This document shows positions 24,875-37,171 of a DNA stretch of 64,000 bases, piece by piece; positions within the stretch are counted from its first letter, which is position 1; every line of letters begins with the position of its first letter. The notes beneath the pieces are model-generated. The model was not told the DNA's origin. It made no database searches and saw nothing but the letters and a program-made list of their open reading frames with translations. A program made the position numbers and the translations under genes. This DNA comes from Lytechinus pictus (taxonomy: Eukaryota; Echinodermata; Echinoidea; Temnopleuroida; Toxopneustidae), in the NCBI RefSeq assembly GCF_037042905.1, contig NC_087251.1, positions 43,835,373-43,899,372 of the forward strand, in the 5' to 3' direction.

Positions 24875-26044
24875 CAGTGGCGTAACTACGGGGGGGGGGG
24901 GGGGGGCATGGGGGGCGTGCCCCCATCGGCTGTCCAAAAAAAAAACGGGAAAAGGAGAAAAAGAGAAAAAAGAGGGAGAAAGGAAGAGAAACGCAGCGGG
25001 AAAGAAGAAATTATTGTATATTATAATTATAATAATAATTATGTTATATTGCATTAAAAAAAAAATTCATAACTTTATGAAACATTATTTGCTCAGGGCC
25101 TATGTCTTCATTGTTCCTGGTGGTCGCATTGTCTGTTTAACGAGATATATAATCCTGCTGTACTAAAACCTCCCATTTTCAAGTCAATATACACCAAATA
25201 TATTTCCTCGCACTTCGAGTTATTATTGTTTTATGTAGTGACATATGCTTCTTTTTCATGACTACTTAAAGTGATTGCCCCATTTTAAGGTCTTAATATA
25301 AAACATTTCCTGTCCGTGCTTACGTTCGCATTAGTGGATTGGTGATATATGCCTGCTCTTCATGAATTTCTAAAATCAGTCCTTAAAATGTCCCTTTGTC
25401 TAAGTTAAATCTGAATATAAAAAAATTTCAGCTCGCGCTTCGCGCTCGCATCATTCGGTTAGTGAAATACGTATGGTCTTATTTAATTCCTACAAACAAG
25501 CCTTAGAATGCCCATCTTCAGGCCTGAATTTCCTAAATATTCAGCTCGCGCTTCGCGCTCGCAATATTTGATTAGTGAGATGCGTATGATAATCGTGATT
25601 GCGACTAAAAAAAGTGCTTCGTGTGTTTAGATGTAATTTTAACAAAATCAGCAGGCGCTTGACACTCGCATTAGATGACTATGGTGAGATAGATATACTC
25701 TTAATGGATTCCTTTAAAAAATAGTCCTTAAAATATCCCTGTATGGGGTCAAAATATACAAAAATTTCAGCTCGCGCTTCGCGCTCGCATTGTTTGTTTA
25801 GCGAGACAGGTACGTATCATGATTACAAAAAATTTGCTTATAATGTCCCTTTTTGGGTCTGAATATGAAAAAATTTTAGCTCGCGCTTCGCGCTCGCATT
25901 ATTTGATCAATGACATACATATCCGTTTAATGCACTGTACTTAAAGTGTCTCTATTAGTTCAGTATACCTAGCAACGCGCTCACTAAGTGACTCAAAATT
26001 GTTGCCGGTGTCCCCCCAATGCCGTGACCCACGGTACGCCACTG
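24875..26044. mobile_element. hAT-like non-autonomous element H1 with internal tandem repeat
   Basis: The termini are CAGTGGCGTAACTACGG and CCCACGGTACGCCACTG. They are flanked by an exact 8-bp duplication, CGTGAACC (24867-24874 and 26045-26052), the length made by hAT transposases. Just inside the left end is a G-run of about 18. The interior has about six units of 108-119 bp centred on the palindromic GCTCGCGCTTCGCGCTCGC. There is no transposase frame. Confidence 0.85.
25300..25905. repeat. About 112-bp tandem array with CGCG palindrome, inside H1
   Basis: The motif GCTCGCGCTTCGCGCTCGC is intact at about 25432, 25544, 25770 and 25880. Decayed forms stand at about 25312 and 25651. Spacing is 108-119 bp, which defines six units. 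Confidence 0.85.
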
Positions 26045-26052
26045 CGTGAACC

Positions 26053-26393
26053 AAAACCGTGTGTTATATGACAGTTTACAATCATTGTATATTCATTTTA
26101 TTATTCCTTGCTCCTTGCGAAAACTTTTTTCAGTAATATGATAGCAGCATATTTCATTCAATTCATTCATTTTATATAATATTTCGTGTAAATTCTTGCC
26201 AAACTATTGAATTTTATGATCTTTACTATTAGTAACATCACACATGATATATTATAACACTTTTGTTATTTTGTTTCATTTACCGTATATGTTATGCTGC
26301 TTTCATATGTGTTGTCGACTAAACTGAATATGGGCTATCCATCCGTTTTGCTTTTTTATACGGAAAATAAATATACTATACTATACTTTGTAA
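26053..26393 (+). mobile_element. 3' end of the split L2/CR1-like LINE
   Basis: Removing H1 and one target copy joins this segment to 24866. It ends GGAAAATAAATATACTATAC with a short TATAC tandem tail, as expected for an L2/CR1-type 3' terminus. Confidence 0.55.
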
Positions 26394-26687
26394 AAGATGA
26401 CTTTTTTCCCTGAACAGAATAGAAATAATCTCTTTTGCACATAATTGTACAAGAAAACAAAAATGGATAAAAGATTATTTTAAAGGTTAATTAGAGGAAG
26501 GTTATTTGAATAAAACGTCCCTACACACTCACCTTACCCCTATACCCCTCCCCCCTCATCTCTCTCCCCAGACACTCACTTCAAAACTCAACACCCGTCC
26601 ACCACCCACAACTCCCCCCCCCCCCTTTTTCCCGTCACAAAACTCACCCATCCATCTATTACGAGTGCACACCTAGTTACCAATAAT

Positions 26688-27012
26688 CAGTGGCGTACCT
26701 AGGATTTTTCACAGGGGGGGGGGGGGGGGCAAAACCGTCCGCCCAAAAATTTGACAAGCAAAAAAAAAAAAGGTCTTCAATCACAAATGAAGGATTTCGT
26801 ACCAGAAAAAAATTTGACAAGCAAAAAAAAAAAAAAAAAAAAAGAGCTTCAAGCTCGTCAGGGGGGCCAATAAAGGTCTTCAAGCTCGTCAGGGGGGGAA
26901 AAAATGTCTTTCAAGCTCGTCAGGGGGGCAGGGATACGTCCTTTGCATGGGTTGTGGCTCGTCAGGGGGGGGGGGGCAGACTGCCTCCCCCCCCCCCGTA
27001 GGTACGCTAGTG
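26688..27012. mobile_element. hAT-like MITE H2, 325 bp
   Basis: The left end CAGTGGCGTACCTAGGA and right end GTAGGTACGCTAGTG are inverted. They are flanked by an exact 8-bp CCAATAAT (26680-26687 and 27013-27020). The interior is G-runs, A-runs and repeats of TCAAGCTCGTCAGGGGGG. It shares the CAGTGGCGTA terminus with H1. Confidence 0.85.
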
Positions 27013-27020
27013 CCAATAAT

Positions 27021-27148
27021 GCATATAGCATTCCATTTATTTGAAAGCAGGATCGAGCATTGTAGATTAAATGCCTTGCTCACGGGCATAGGTGCCGCGG
27101 CCGGGGATCGAACCCCGGACTTTCCAAGTATAGCCAGGCGCCTTAGAC
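27021..27148 (-). mobile_element. tRNA-derived SINE, 3' part (split by the TU-like element)
   Basis: On the minus strand it reads from GTCTAAGGCGCCTGG through the pol III B box GGGGTTCGATCCCC to a GCAAGGCATTTAATCTACA body. The 5' head with A box GGCCGAGTGGTCTAAGG is found 5.7 kb away at 32859-32890. The 8-bp CCTTAGAC at the break is duplicated. Confidence 0.75.
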
Positions 27149-27911
27149 GGTTTACTGACGGTTAGTCTAACATCACTTGGTCTAATCATCAGATGGGCTA
27201 ACAACATTCGGGCTAAACCCAATTAGTCCAATTCTCTTTTGGTCTAATGACCACTTGGTCTAATAGCCAATTGGTCTAATGACCACGTGGTCTAATAGCC
27301 AATTGGTCTAATGCTCAGTTCGGCTAATCCTCACTTGGTTCATTACTCAGTTGGTCTAGTGTGCAGTTGGTCTAATGTGCAGTTGGTCCAATGTGTAGTT
27401 GGTCTAATTTCCATTTCGGCTAATTTCCACTTGGTCTAATTTCCACTTCGGCTAATTTCCAGATAGTCTAACATTCATTTCGTCTACATGCCACTTGGTC
27501 TAATATGTAAAGTTTGGTGACTTTTTTCGAATTTTTGGTGAAATTAATTTTGTTAAGTTTGAAGCCGCGCGCCGGCTTCAAATCTTCACACGCGCCCCTT
27601 GATATTGGAGAACAGTTAGAGTGACGTACGGTAAATTTCCACCCTCAAATTTTGAAAATTTGGGGATTTTCAAAAGCCTTTGGGGAAAAAAAATATATAT
27701 TTGGGAATTAAACGAATTTTGGGGATATTTTGTCTATTCAAGGGGACTTATGAAGGTTTTGGTGAAAAATAATAACGTTTGCTATTTTCTGTAAAATAAC
27801 GCTGATAAACGATCATAGAGGTGAAAAAAATAAGATTTTTATTTATCCACATCTATGTAGGCCTATAGTATACAATCTACTGTAGATAGTTAATGGCTTG
27901 CTTAACCAAAT

Positions 27912-28377
27912 CAGGGTTCCCAGTTTTTCAAAAAAACAAAATCCCTGATTTTTCTCTGATGAAGTTTAAAAATTCCCTGATTATCATTTAAACCCATTCC
28001 CAGTTTCTCATGTTTTCTAAGTCGTTGCAGTGAATTACTTGTATTATTAATTTTTTATATACATGCATGTAGGCCTATTATTATTTTTAATTATGTACCA
28101 GTAGGCCTACTTGTACTGAAGTAAAAGAGGCTACACTAAAAAAAAACCACCATAAAATGTAATTCAATGAATGTTGTTTTAATATACAACAAAATATAAC
28201 AGTTTCTGGCTGACTATCGTGCTTTCGACTTTTGGGCCGATCAAGATTTTCTGGTTTTTCCCTCATTTAAGGCATTTTCCCCTGATTTGAGGTAATTCCC
28301 TGATTTTTCCCTGACTGAAAAAATAAAATAAAATATCCCTTATTTCCTTGATTTTACCTGATGGGCTGGGAACCCTG
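27912..28377. mobile_element. 466-bp MITE with CAGGGTTCCCAG ends (hAT-like)
   Basis: CAGGGTTCCCAG at the left and CTGGGAACCCTG at the right are a perfect 12-bp inverted repeat. The subterminal regions repeat CCCTGATTTTTC. Flanks CCAAAT and CCAATC allow an imperfect duplication. The CAGGG terminus suggests hAT (inference). Confidence 0.7.
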
Positions 28378-28836
28378 CCAATCCATTTTAAGGAGGAGGC
28401 GAAGAAGTAAAACAAAAAACAGAATGAGAAGATATATAAGATTAATGACTACTGTGGTGATAACTGATGAAGTTCTGCAAGCGTAGATATAGGCCTACTA
28501 TGTTATTACACGTCAGAATGAGTCATGGCTGCTACCAAGATGGTCTCAGTGATGTTGTCGCAGCTAACCCAATAAACCTGTATAGTGTTATCAAACTGTA
28601 TCTAACTGGTCTGGTATTTGCCTCCAAACTTACTATTGAAATAACTAAACAAAATATTAATAACAAAATTACATGATGTAATGGCTTTGTAACTTTTGGA
28701 ATCCCCCAAACTGCATAACTATTGCTTTTTTTTCCATCAAGTTCAAATATTGTCCGTAATGGTGCATAACAATGATTTAAAAGAGGCATAAACATGTTTT
28801 TGCAAGGAGGCGAATGCCAGAATTCCCAGTGTATTA

Positions 28837-31800
28837 GATTATGCACTTGTTGAAAATGGTGCTTTTGATGATATATTATACTTCTATGTTGATGACCTCA
28901 ATATATTTTCTGATCATTGTCCCATTAGTTATCTCGAATGTCATCCACACTTGAACAGCAAAGACCGTGTGAAATAGAAAAACAAGTTTTGAACCCCCAT
29001 CCTAAAGCTTATATATGGGAACCGCATATAAGTGATGCAACCTTTGCTAAAACGCTACAAACACCTACGATATTGACCATAATAAAATAAATAAAGGAAA
29101 AGGTATATTGTATAGATGACATTGGTATTGAAAACGCAGTTAATGATGTAACAAACTGTATCTTAACTATCGCAGATAAAGCGAAAATAAAAGTAAAAAT
29201 ACCTCGGGTAAAAAGCACAAAGAAAAAGAACAGAAAGAAAATGTTTAAAGCGCAATGCCTTGCTCTTCGGCGTCGCGTAAAACTATTGTGTAGACAAGTG
29301 TGTAACAATCCATTTGATAGAGGCCTCAGGCAACAATATTACACCATGAAGAAAAGGTTGAAAAGAAGATTAAAAGAAATTGTACGTAATAAGAGAAATC
29401 ATATAATTGACAAGCTAGACAATCTTCAAAGTGAGAACCCTAAACTTTATTGGGATCTGATTAACGACCTATATAGAAAAACTGCACACTGATAGAAAAA
29501 GTCCAGTAAATAAACATACAACCAAAACGGTGGTTTGAGTATTTTAAAGAACTCATGAATCACAAACCCCTACTTTCAAAAGATCAAAATGAAATTAAGA
29601 ATCATGTAAATAACCCAAAACTGCAGGACACGTTTTCATCTCTTGATTTTAAGATCACTCCCAATGAAGTGTTAGAGTGTATTCAAACTTTGAAGAGAAA
29701 GAAAGCCCCAGGTAATGATGCTATTTTGAACGAAATGTTGAAAGCTGGAAAATTTATGTTGTCACCAGTTTTGTCAAAGGTATTTAATTTAATCCTTATC
29801 AGTGGTCATTTTCCCGATAATTGGTCAGTAAGCCTCATAAAGCCTCTTTACAAAAGTGGGTCAGTTTGCGATCCCTCAAATTATCGAGGGATATCCCTCT
29901 CAAGTTGTCTTGGAAAGGTTTTTTGCTCAGTTCTAAACCGTCGCTTGGTATCATTTCTAGAAGAATATAGTCTCAATACAGCCAATCAGATTGCTTTTAG
30001 AGCAGGTTATAGAACGTCAGACCACATGTTCGTTCTAAAAACTATTCTTGATAAATATATAAGATGTAAAATAAATGATAACTATAATAAATTATATGTA
30101 TGCTTTGTAGACTTAAGAAGGGCTTTTGACAACGTTTGGAGGGATGGTCTCTGGTACAAACTACTAGAACATGGAATTGGTGGAAATTTCTTAAGAGTCA
30201 TCCGTGACATGTATTCAAAATGTAATGTATCGATCAAATTAGACGTATAGGTGTTACCCCATATTTTCATACTAATATTGGAGTAAAACAGGGTTGCGTA
30301 ATTAGTCCAACTTTATTTAATTTATTTGGAAATGACATAACTAATATATTTGATACATCAGAAAGCGATCCAGTAACACTTTTTGATAAAGAACTAAATT
30401 GTATAATGTATGCTGATGATCTTGTTATTGTGTCGAAATCCCCTAAAGGTATGCAACACTGTTTAGATAAATTCACCGCATACTGCAAATCCTGGATGTT
30501 AAACATAAATGTATCTAAGACTAAGATTATGGTGTGCTCAAAATCAGGGAGATCGAACGAAGGGGTTTCATTTGAAATTAATGGAGAAACACTATGCACT
30601 GTTAGGGAAATGAAATATCTTGGTATTGTTTTCGCAAATAATGGATCACTTAAAGTGGCCGCAAGGGATTTAGCTGATAAAGCGAAAAGAGCATTGTTCA
30701 AATTGTACAAATCTTTTGGTTCTTATACTCTTAGCACTAAAACCTTGTTGCATCTTTTCGATGCAACGATACAACCGATATTACTTTATGGATCTGAAAT
30801 TTGGGGTACTAATGTTATAGACATGGAAAAAAATCTACAATTAATGGATGGGAAAACATGGCTATATTTTAAACACGAATCTGAAAAGGTGCACATTCAA
30901 TTTTGTAAATATATTCTTGGGGTAAACCGCAAATGCAGTAATTTAGCAGCGACAGCTGAAATCGGTAGATATCCAAAAGTCATCCAAATTGCCATAAATA
31001 TACTGAAATATTGGATTCGAATACGCAATATGGACGAAGATAGTTTGGTTTACAAAGCTTTTGTAGAAAATGTAAGTCTATTGAATAACGGAAACAATTG
31101 CTGGCTTAAGACAATTCAGGATATTTTTAACATACTTGATATTTGTCGGAAAAATGACACCCCCATACTTGATCCAGAAAATATACCAATTTCCCAAAAA
31201 GAATTTATTACAATATGCAAAACATCATTGGAAAGAAGATTTGACGAACAATTTGAATTGGATTTATTTAACGACAGGGACACTAGGGAAGGAAATAAAC
31301 TAAGAACTTTTAGGCAATTCAAATTCAATATAAGACAAGAAAATTATTTATATTCAATACACAATGTCAATTTGAGAAAAAATATAACCAAGCTCCGACT
31401 GAGCGCTCATAATCTACCAATAGAAACAGGAAGGTACAAAAGACCGGAGAAGATACCACCTAACCTGAGATTTTGTGAAGATTGTTATTTGAATTTTGTC
31501 GGGGATGAGTTCCACATTATAATGAAATGTAACAAATATAAAGATTTGCGTAAAGATTTTTTTGAAAAGATAATTACCTTCAATATTAGGTTTACTGAAA
31601 TGGAGTGCCAGGAAAAATTTATCTACATCATGAAATTGGAAACTGAAGCCTTGATTAAATTGTTTTGTTCTTTTATCCAAAACATAATTGCTATTAGGGG
31701 TGATTTCTAAGTACTAAAAATATCAACCGGTAAACACTTTGAAGTAATATATTCGCAATATTTTTACACAATGAATTTACATGTAATGCTATCTTCTCAT

Positions 31801-32155
31801 TCTTCCTCTCTTTCCCGCTCTCTCCATTTTCGAACTTCTTCCCTCTTTATTTCCCTTTCCTCTCTCACTTTCTTTATGTTTTCTTTATCTTTTCTTGGAT
31901 ATCAGTCTCTATATTCATTGTCAAAATATCTATCCGAATGATTCCTATGTTTATTGTGTATATTTGTATATAATTTACAAGTTGTTTCTTTTTTATTTAT
32001 TTTTTTATTTTTGACGAAATACTATTTTGTTTTTGTTTATTTGCTTATATTCCTTGCATTGTATATTTGTCTTGTATCATTTTGTACTTCGTGTTATGAA
32101 CAAAATACTGGCAATTGCCAGTGAAGTTCTAATAAATTCAATTCAATTCATGTTA
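28837..32155 (+). mobile_element. Degenerate non-LTR retrotransposon nested in the TU-like element
   Basis: Remnants of the endonuclease C-terminus (LDYALVENG then SDHCPIS) start near 28837. They are followed by a linker, a reverse transcriptase and a C-terminal zinc knuckle to 31710. The 3' UTR ends with the self-complementary ACTGGCAATTGCCAGT and a tandem AATTC-AATTC tail near 32150. Most of the endonuclease and any ORF1 are missing or decayed. The clade is not determined. Confidence 0.8.
29241..31710 (+). pseudogene. LINE reverse transcriptase, frameshifted
   Basis: Three open segments (29241-29492, 29555-30250, 30406-31710) lie in different frames. RT signatures appear in order: KKAPGNDAILNEML, then YRGISLSSCLGK, then FVDLRRAFDNV, then NIGVKQGCVISPTLFN, then the catalytic MYADDLVIV at 30406. 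The second frame ends at a TAG (30248-30250), but homology continues without a gap in another frame from about 30250, so the cause is a one-base indel. Near the end, C-x2-C-x9-H-x4-C forms the usual C-terminal zinc knuckle. Between 29492 and 29531 another frame change separates the linker from WFEYFKEL. Confidence 0.85.
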
Positions 32156-32858
32156 ACCAGATTCGTATCCACACAATTACATTTTCGTTCCTTTCTTCAT
32201 GATGTTATTCTTATGAAACCCTGCAATTCGACCATTATAAGCTACAAGGTCCCCAACTTATTGTTCTCTAAATGTACATGCAATGATGTTATGATAAGTA
32301 TGATATAGTTTTCATCATCATCTATATAATCGATATATAGGCCTAATTATAAGAATTATATTTCACGGTGAGGTTTTGCGCCCAGCAGCCCTACCCCAGC
32401 TCTACCCCTCCGGATCCTGGCGACATGTACTAACCGATGCATGGTATTTATCCATTACGTACCATATTTGTTAATTCTAGATCAAATAAATAATGAATTA
32501 TGTTATATTAGAATAAAGGGGCATAAGACCAAGTGTGAATTAGACCAAGTGACGATTAGCCCAACTGAGCATTAGACCAATTGGCGATTAGGCCAAGTGG
32601 TCATTAGACCATTTGGCTATTAGACCAAGTGGTCATTAGACCAAGTGGGAATTAGACGAATTTGATATTAGACCAAGTAAGAATTAGCCCAACTGGTTAT
32701 TAGCCAAATTGAAATTAGACGAACTGGATATTAGACCAAGTGGGAATTAGACGAATTGGATATTAGCCGAACTGGTTGTAGACGAAATGAGTTTAGACTA
32801 TGTGAAGTTGGACGAACTGATTACTAGTAGTAGACCAAGTGGTATCCGATAATTCACC

Positions 32859-32900
32859 CCTTAGACCACTCGGCCAGTGGGCCAGCCACGGCAATATACC
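32859..32900 (-). mobile_element. tRNA-derived SINE, 5' head (split by the TU-like element)
   Basis: On the minus strand it reads GTGGCTGGCCCACTGGCCG and AGTGGTCTAAGG. This is a pol III A-box region that continues into 27148-27021 if the TU-like element is removed. Confidence 0.65.
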
Positions 32901-33432
32901 AGAGTCTATTGATTTTTTTTTTTTTTGAATAATATTTTATTTTCTTCCTCTTTCAAATCAATAAGTTGACAATCACAATTCATATAAATAAATATTCTTT
33001 GCATCTATACAATCAATAAACAATCAAACAAATAAATATATCAATATCAATGAGATTACAAATATTTTTAAAAATTATTACAAATGAAATTAAACTGCCA
33101 AATTTCTCTTCTATGACAATGTGAAACATTTTTTTTTTCCCCAAAAAGTACATAATATAGCATAAAATTATTTCAATATTTTTTATTTCAAAATTATGTC
33201 AAATCAAATAAACTACTTTTTTCATGAAACTCTATGCTCCTTTAAGAGGAAGATTAAATATATATAATCTTTCACTCACCCACGCACCCTCACACACACA
33301 CACGCACACAAAAACCCTCACGCACACACATCATACAACAGGTAGCACATCCGTTCTGGTCTGTCGATCTGTAACTTTGTATCATTGAGAAAAAAAAATA
33401 ATAAAATAAAATAGAATACGATAAATGATAAG

Positions 33433-36400
33433 TCAAAGAAATGCACCAATTTGTTCCCATTTTCTTAAGTGTACTCCCAAATTCCCTGTTTTCTTGGCTA
33501 TATTATATTCTTCTTTTCTGTAACCTTTAATCATATCTGTTGTTTTTTGTACGGACGGTGGTTCGCCCTTTTCTCTGGAAATAAAAATTATATGTTTTAG
33601 CAGAAAGATTATACAGTTTATTGCATGTATTCTCACACATTTACCAGATAGACCGATGAAAATTGTTTTCCAATCATCAATCCTAACTTCCTTTAAATGA
33701 AGCTTTTTTATGACCTCCTTCCATAACTGTTTAACCTTTAAACAATCTAAAAATAAATGTTGGTATGTTTCTACCTGTTGTTTACAAAAAGAACAAAAAT
33801 TGTCTGACTCAAAACCAAATTGGAAGAGCTTTTCTTTTGTATACACTACCCCATGTAATAGTTTGTACTGAAACTCCCTTTGTTTACTACATATAAAAGC
33901 ATTCTTCAATCTTGTAAAGGTTTCTTTCAACTCCCCTATTCCAAGATCATATTCACAATGTCCATCATAAACCTTTAGAGTGTACTCTTTTTGAAATTGC
34001 TCAATAAAGTAATTATATATATATCTGGCTTTTAAATCCATAAATTTATGGAGGTAACCAAAGATCTTCAGTTCTATTTGAAAATTTTCACTATCTATAA
34101 CTATAAAATCACTTTGTATCCATTCTTTTTTAATCACAGAAAAAATTCTTTGAATCATCAGCAGATTATCAGCAGTGTAACCCCGGTTATGGAAATATGA
34201 GACTGGTCTTAGTTGACCTCCTACAATAATATCTGATGCTTGAAATATACCTTTCCGAAAGAGTTCAACATCAAAAAACTGTTTATTATGAAGACATATA
34301 AATCTGTTGTTAAAAATCACAGGATTGATCTTGTTTTCCTCAAAGTTTCTACATTGATCCAAATCTTGCCATGCTTTCAACATATCTTTATAAAATATTG
34401 GTATACCTTGTAAGTCCATTTTATTTGCATCATAATTACAAAGAAATATACTCCGGCCTCCCAATGATCTAAAAAGTAGTCAAAGGTTACTTTCCAACCT
34501 AAATATTTCTCACCGTACAGCAGCCTTTTAATCCACATAATTCTCTGAGTTTTAATGAAAACTTCAAAATTAGTTACTTTGAGTCCCCCTGCACAATAAT
34601 CTTGATATAGAATTTTCCGTTTTATTCTGTCATTTCCACCCCAAATGAAATTAAAAGAAATCTTTTCAATTTCTTTAAAGATATTTTGAGGAACTGAAAT
34701 AAGAGAAGAAACATAATTTAATTTTGAAAATACATGCATTTTTAACAATCTAATTTTACCAAACATTGTCAGATCTCGTTGCATCCACCATCCAATTAAT
34801 CTTTTGATTTTACTCAAAATTTCTTTATAATTTAGGTCATCTTTTATTTTGGAGTCTCGTGAAAAATATACCCCTAAAATTTGTATATATTGCATTCTAT
34901 GTCCAAACAGAGGTAAAACCGGCCTATCACATTCTTCCCCCAACCACATAAAATTTGTCTTATCCATGTTTATTTTCAAACCACTCAATTTCTCAAACTC
35001 TCCGAAGACTTTCTTCACCCTATTAACTGAGTACGTGTCTTTTAGAAACAATGTACAATCATCTGCGTACAATACTTGTTTTATTTTTCTTTCACCAAAC
35101 CCAATCCCTTCAATACCCGGATCATTTCGAATAGAATTAGCAAGTAATTCAATAGCTATAATAAATAAATAAGGAGAGAGGGGATCCCCTTGTCTTACTC
35201 CTCTTTTAACCTCAAAATATCCAGTTGAGTGTCCCCCATTCATCACACAGCTACTAACGTCATTATAAAGAATTCTAACCCAAGAGCACAATACTTTACC
35301 AAAACCAAAAGATTCCAATGCTTTAAATAGAAGTCTATGTGATATACAATCAAATGCTTTTTCGAAATCTACAGCAATTACAAAACCTACTGGCTGATAT
35401 AAGGATTGAAAGAATACATCGTCTATTAACCTCACTGCCTCTCCAATATTCCTATCTTTAACATACCCTACTTGGTCATAATGAATAATGTCCCCTAGTA
35501 CCTCTTTTACCCTTTTAGCTAAAACTTTTGACAATATTTTGTAGTCTACATTAAGAAGTGTTATTGGTCTGTAGTTTTTCATATACAAATGATCTTTTCC
35601 ATCCTTTTCAATTAGGGTAATTACTCCCTGTCTCTGCGAGTTTGATAACATTTCTGTATCAAAACTTTCATTAAATGCTTCAACAATAAATTTCCCTAAA
35701 ATTGGCCAAAACGTAAAATAGAATTCAGCTGTAAAACCATCATTACCTGGTGACTTATTCCATTTCATTTCCTTTACCGCTTGATAGCATTCTTCAAATG
35801 ATATTGGCCCTTCACAAAAATCCTTATTTTCTTCACTCAACTTGGGCAATTCATTAAAAAACATATTGTCAATATCTTCTGCACTATCACTATTTTTGTA
35901 TTCATATAAATGCGCATAAAACTTGTGGTTAAAATTTCTTTGCTATCACACAAAATTTCCCCGTTTTCACTGTATATCTCCTTAATCACGCTTTTCCTTT
36001 TATTTGATTTCAATAATTGTTCAAAAAAAGCTGAATTCCTTTCACCTTCTTCGGACCATTCCACCCTCGACCTCACCTTTAATCCTTGACGAGAGTAATC
36101 GAAGAGCTGCTCTAATTCACTTTTTTTCGATTCGATTTCATCTTGAATTCCATTATGAAAATTAGTAACCAAATGATGTTCTAAATCTTTAATATCCTTT
36201 TCTAATTTTTCAACCTTTGTTTTTCTAATTGCTGCTTTTTTACGAGAGAATTTCATAATATATTCTTTAAGTTTCATTTTCATAAAATCCCAAAATTTAA
36301 TTTTACTATTTATTTGGTCTCGCCAGGTTCCCTCTATTTCAGAAACCTCCATTTTTATCCCTTCTACAAATTCTTTCTCATTACATAAGCTGCTATTGAA

Positions 36401-37171
36401 CTTCCAATATGATTTCCCATAAATAAAACTCTCAACCAAGTTGCTAAATTCTACACAGACCCCAGCGTGATCAGGTGTAATAGAGGGTAAGATGTCAGAT
36501 TTTTTTACAAGCTTCTCTAATTTCGAAGAGATGAAAATGTAATCTAATCTACTCTGAACAAATGGCTGTTTCTGTCTAAAAGTAAATTCTTTTTTATTTG
36601 GATGACGCTTACGCCAAACATCAATCAAATCTAGCTTATCAAGAAAATCACCTAATAAATCTTTGTATTTATTTTTTGAAACATTTCTCGCACCCATGTA
36701 ATCTAAGTCATGGTCTATAGTTAAATTGAAATCTCCCCCAATTATCAGAGAGCATTTTTCACTAAATACAGATGAAATTATTTTGTCCAAATCAGAAAGA
36801 AAATCACATTGGGCCTTTCCTTTATCTCCTGTTGGAAAATATACACTTCCTAGTATCAACTTTTCACTTTGACATTTACCTTTTATTATAATATATCTTC
36901 CGCCTTTATCTATTAAAACTTTTTCTATCACAAAATCAACATTTGATTTAAACATGAGAATAGTTCCCCTACTGTGATTACTCCCGTGACTAAAATACAT
37001 CTCCCCTTCCCAATCAGCCTTCCAACTATTTTCAATATCTTGTGTGCTAAATGTTTCCTGTAAAAATACTACATTTCCTGACCTTTTGCACCATTGAAAA
37101 ATTTTCTTTCTTTTTACTTTATCTCTTAGCCCTCTTACATTGACTGTGAGTATTTTTAAATTACCCCTCAT
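33433..37171 (-). pseudogene. LINE ORF2 (endonuclease-reverse transcriptase), two frameshifts
   Basis: The likely start is the ATG at 37171-37169 (MRGNLKILTVNVRGLRD); the open frame upstream lacks another convincing start. APE-type endonuclease motifs follow: FLQETFS, IIGGDFNLTID, SRLDYIFIS and TPDHAGV. The reverse transcriptase shows KSPGNDGFTAEFY, NYRPITLLNVDYKILSK, VDFEKAFDCISH, GVRQGDPLSPYLF and the catalytic LYADDCTLFL. The C-terminus carries C-x2-C-x8-H-x4-C. Frame changes occur near 35930 (in an AAATTTT run) and near 34450. The rest is open, so decay is slight. GGLKVTNFEVF fits Tx1/L1 relatives. Confidence 0.85.

Larger units (their letters stand above)
27149..32858. mobile_element. 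5.7-kb TU-like foldback transposon with 16-bp-repeat arms
   Basis: The left arm (about 27161-27507) is a tandem array of 16-bp units of the form TTGGTCTAATGACCAC. The right arm (about 32523-32845) is the same array inverted. The outermost bases are GGTTTACTGACGG and, inverted, GGTGAATTATCGG. CCTTAGAC stands at both outer edges (27141-27148 and 32859-32866). Joining the flanks restores a continuous SINE. Sea-urchin TU elements have this design (short-unit tandem repeats as inverted ends, 8-bp duplication). The interior holds a hAT-like MITE and a dead LINE. No transposase is visible. Confidence 0.8.

Noticed and set aside
26677..27165. Gly/Pro-rich frames
   Set aside because: G-run and C-run translation across the hAT-like MITE H2.
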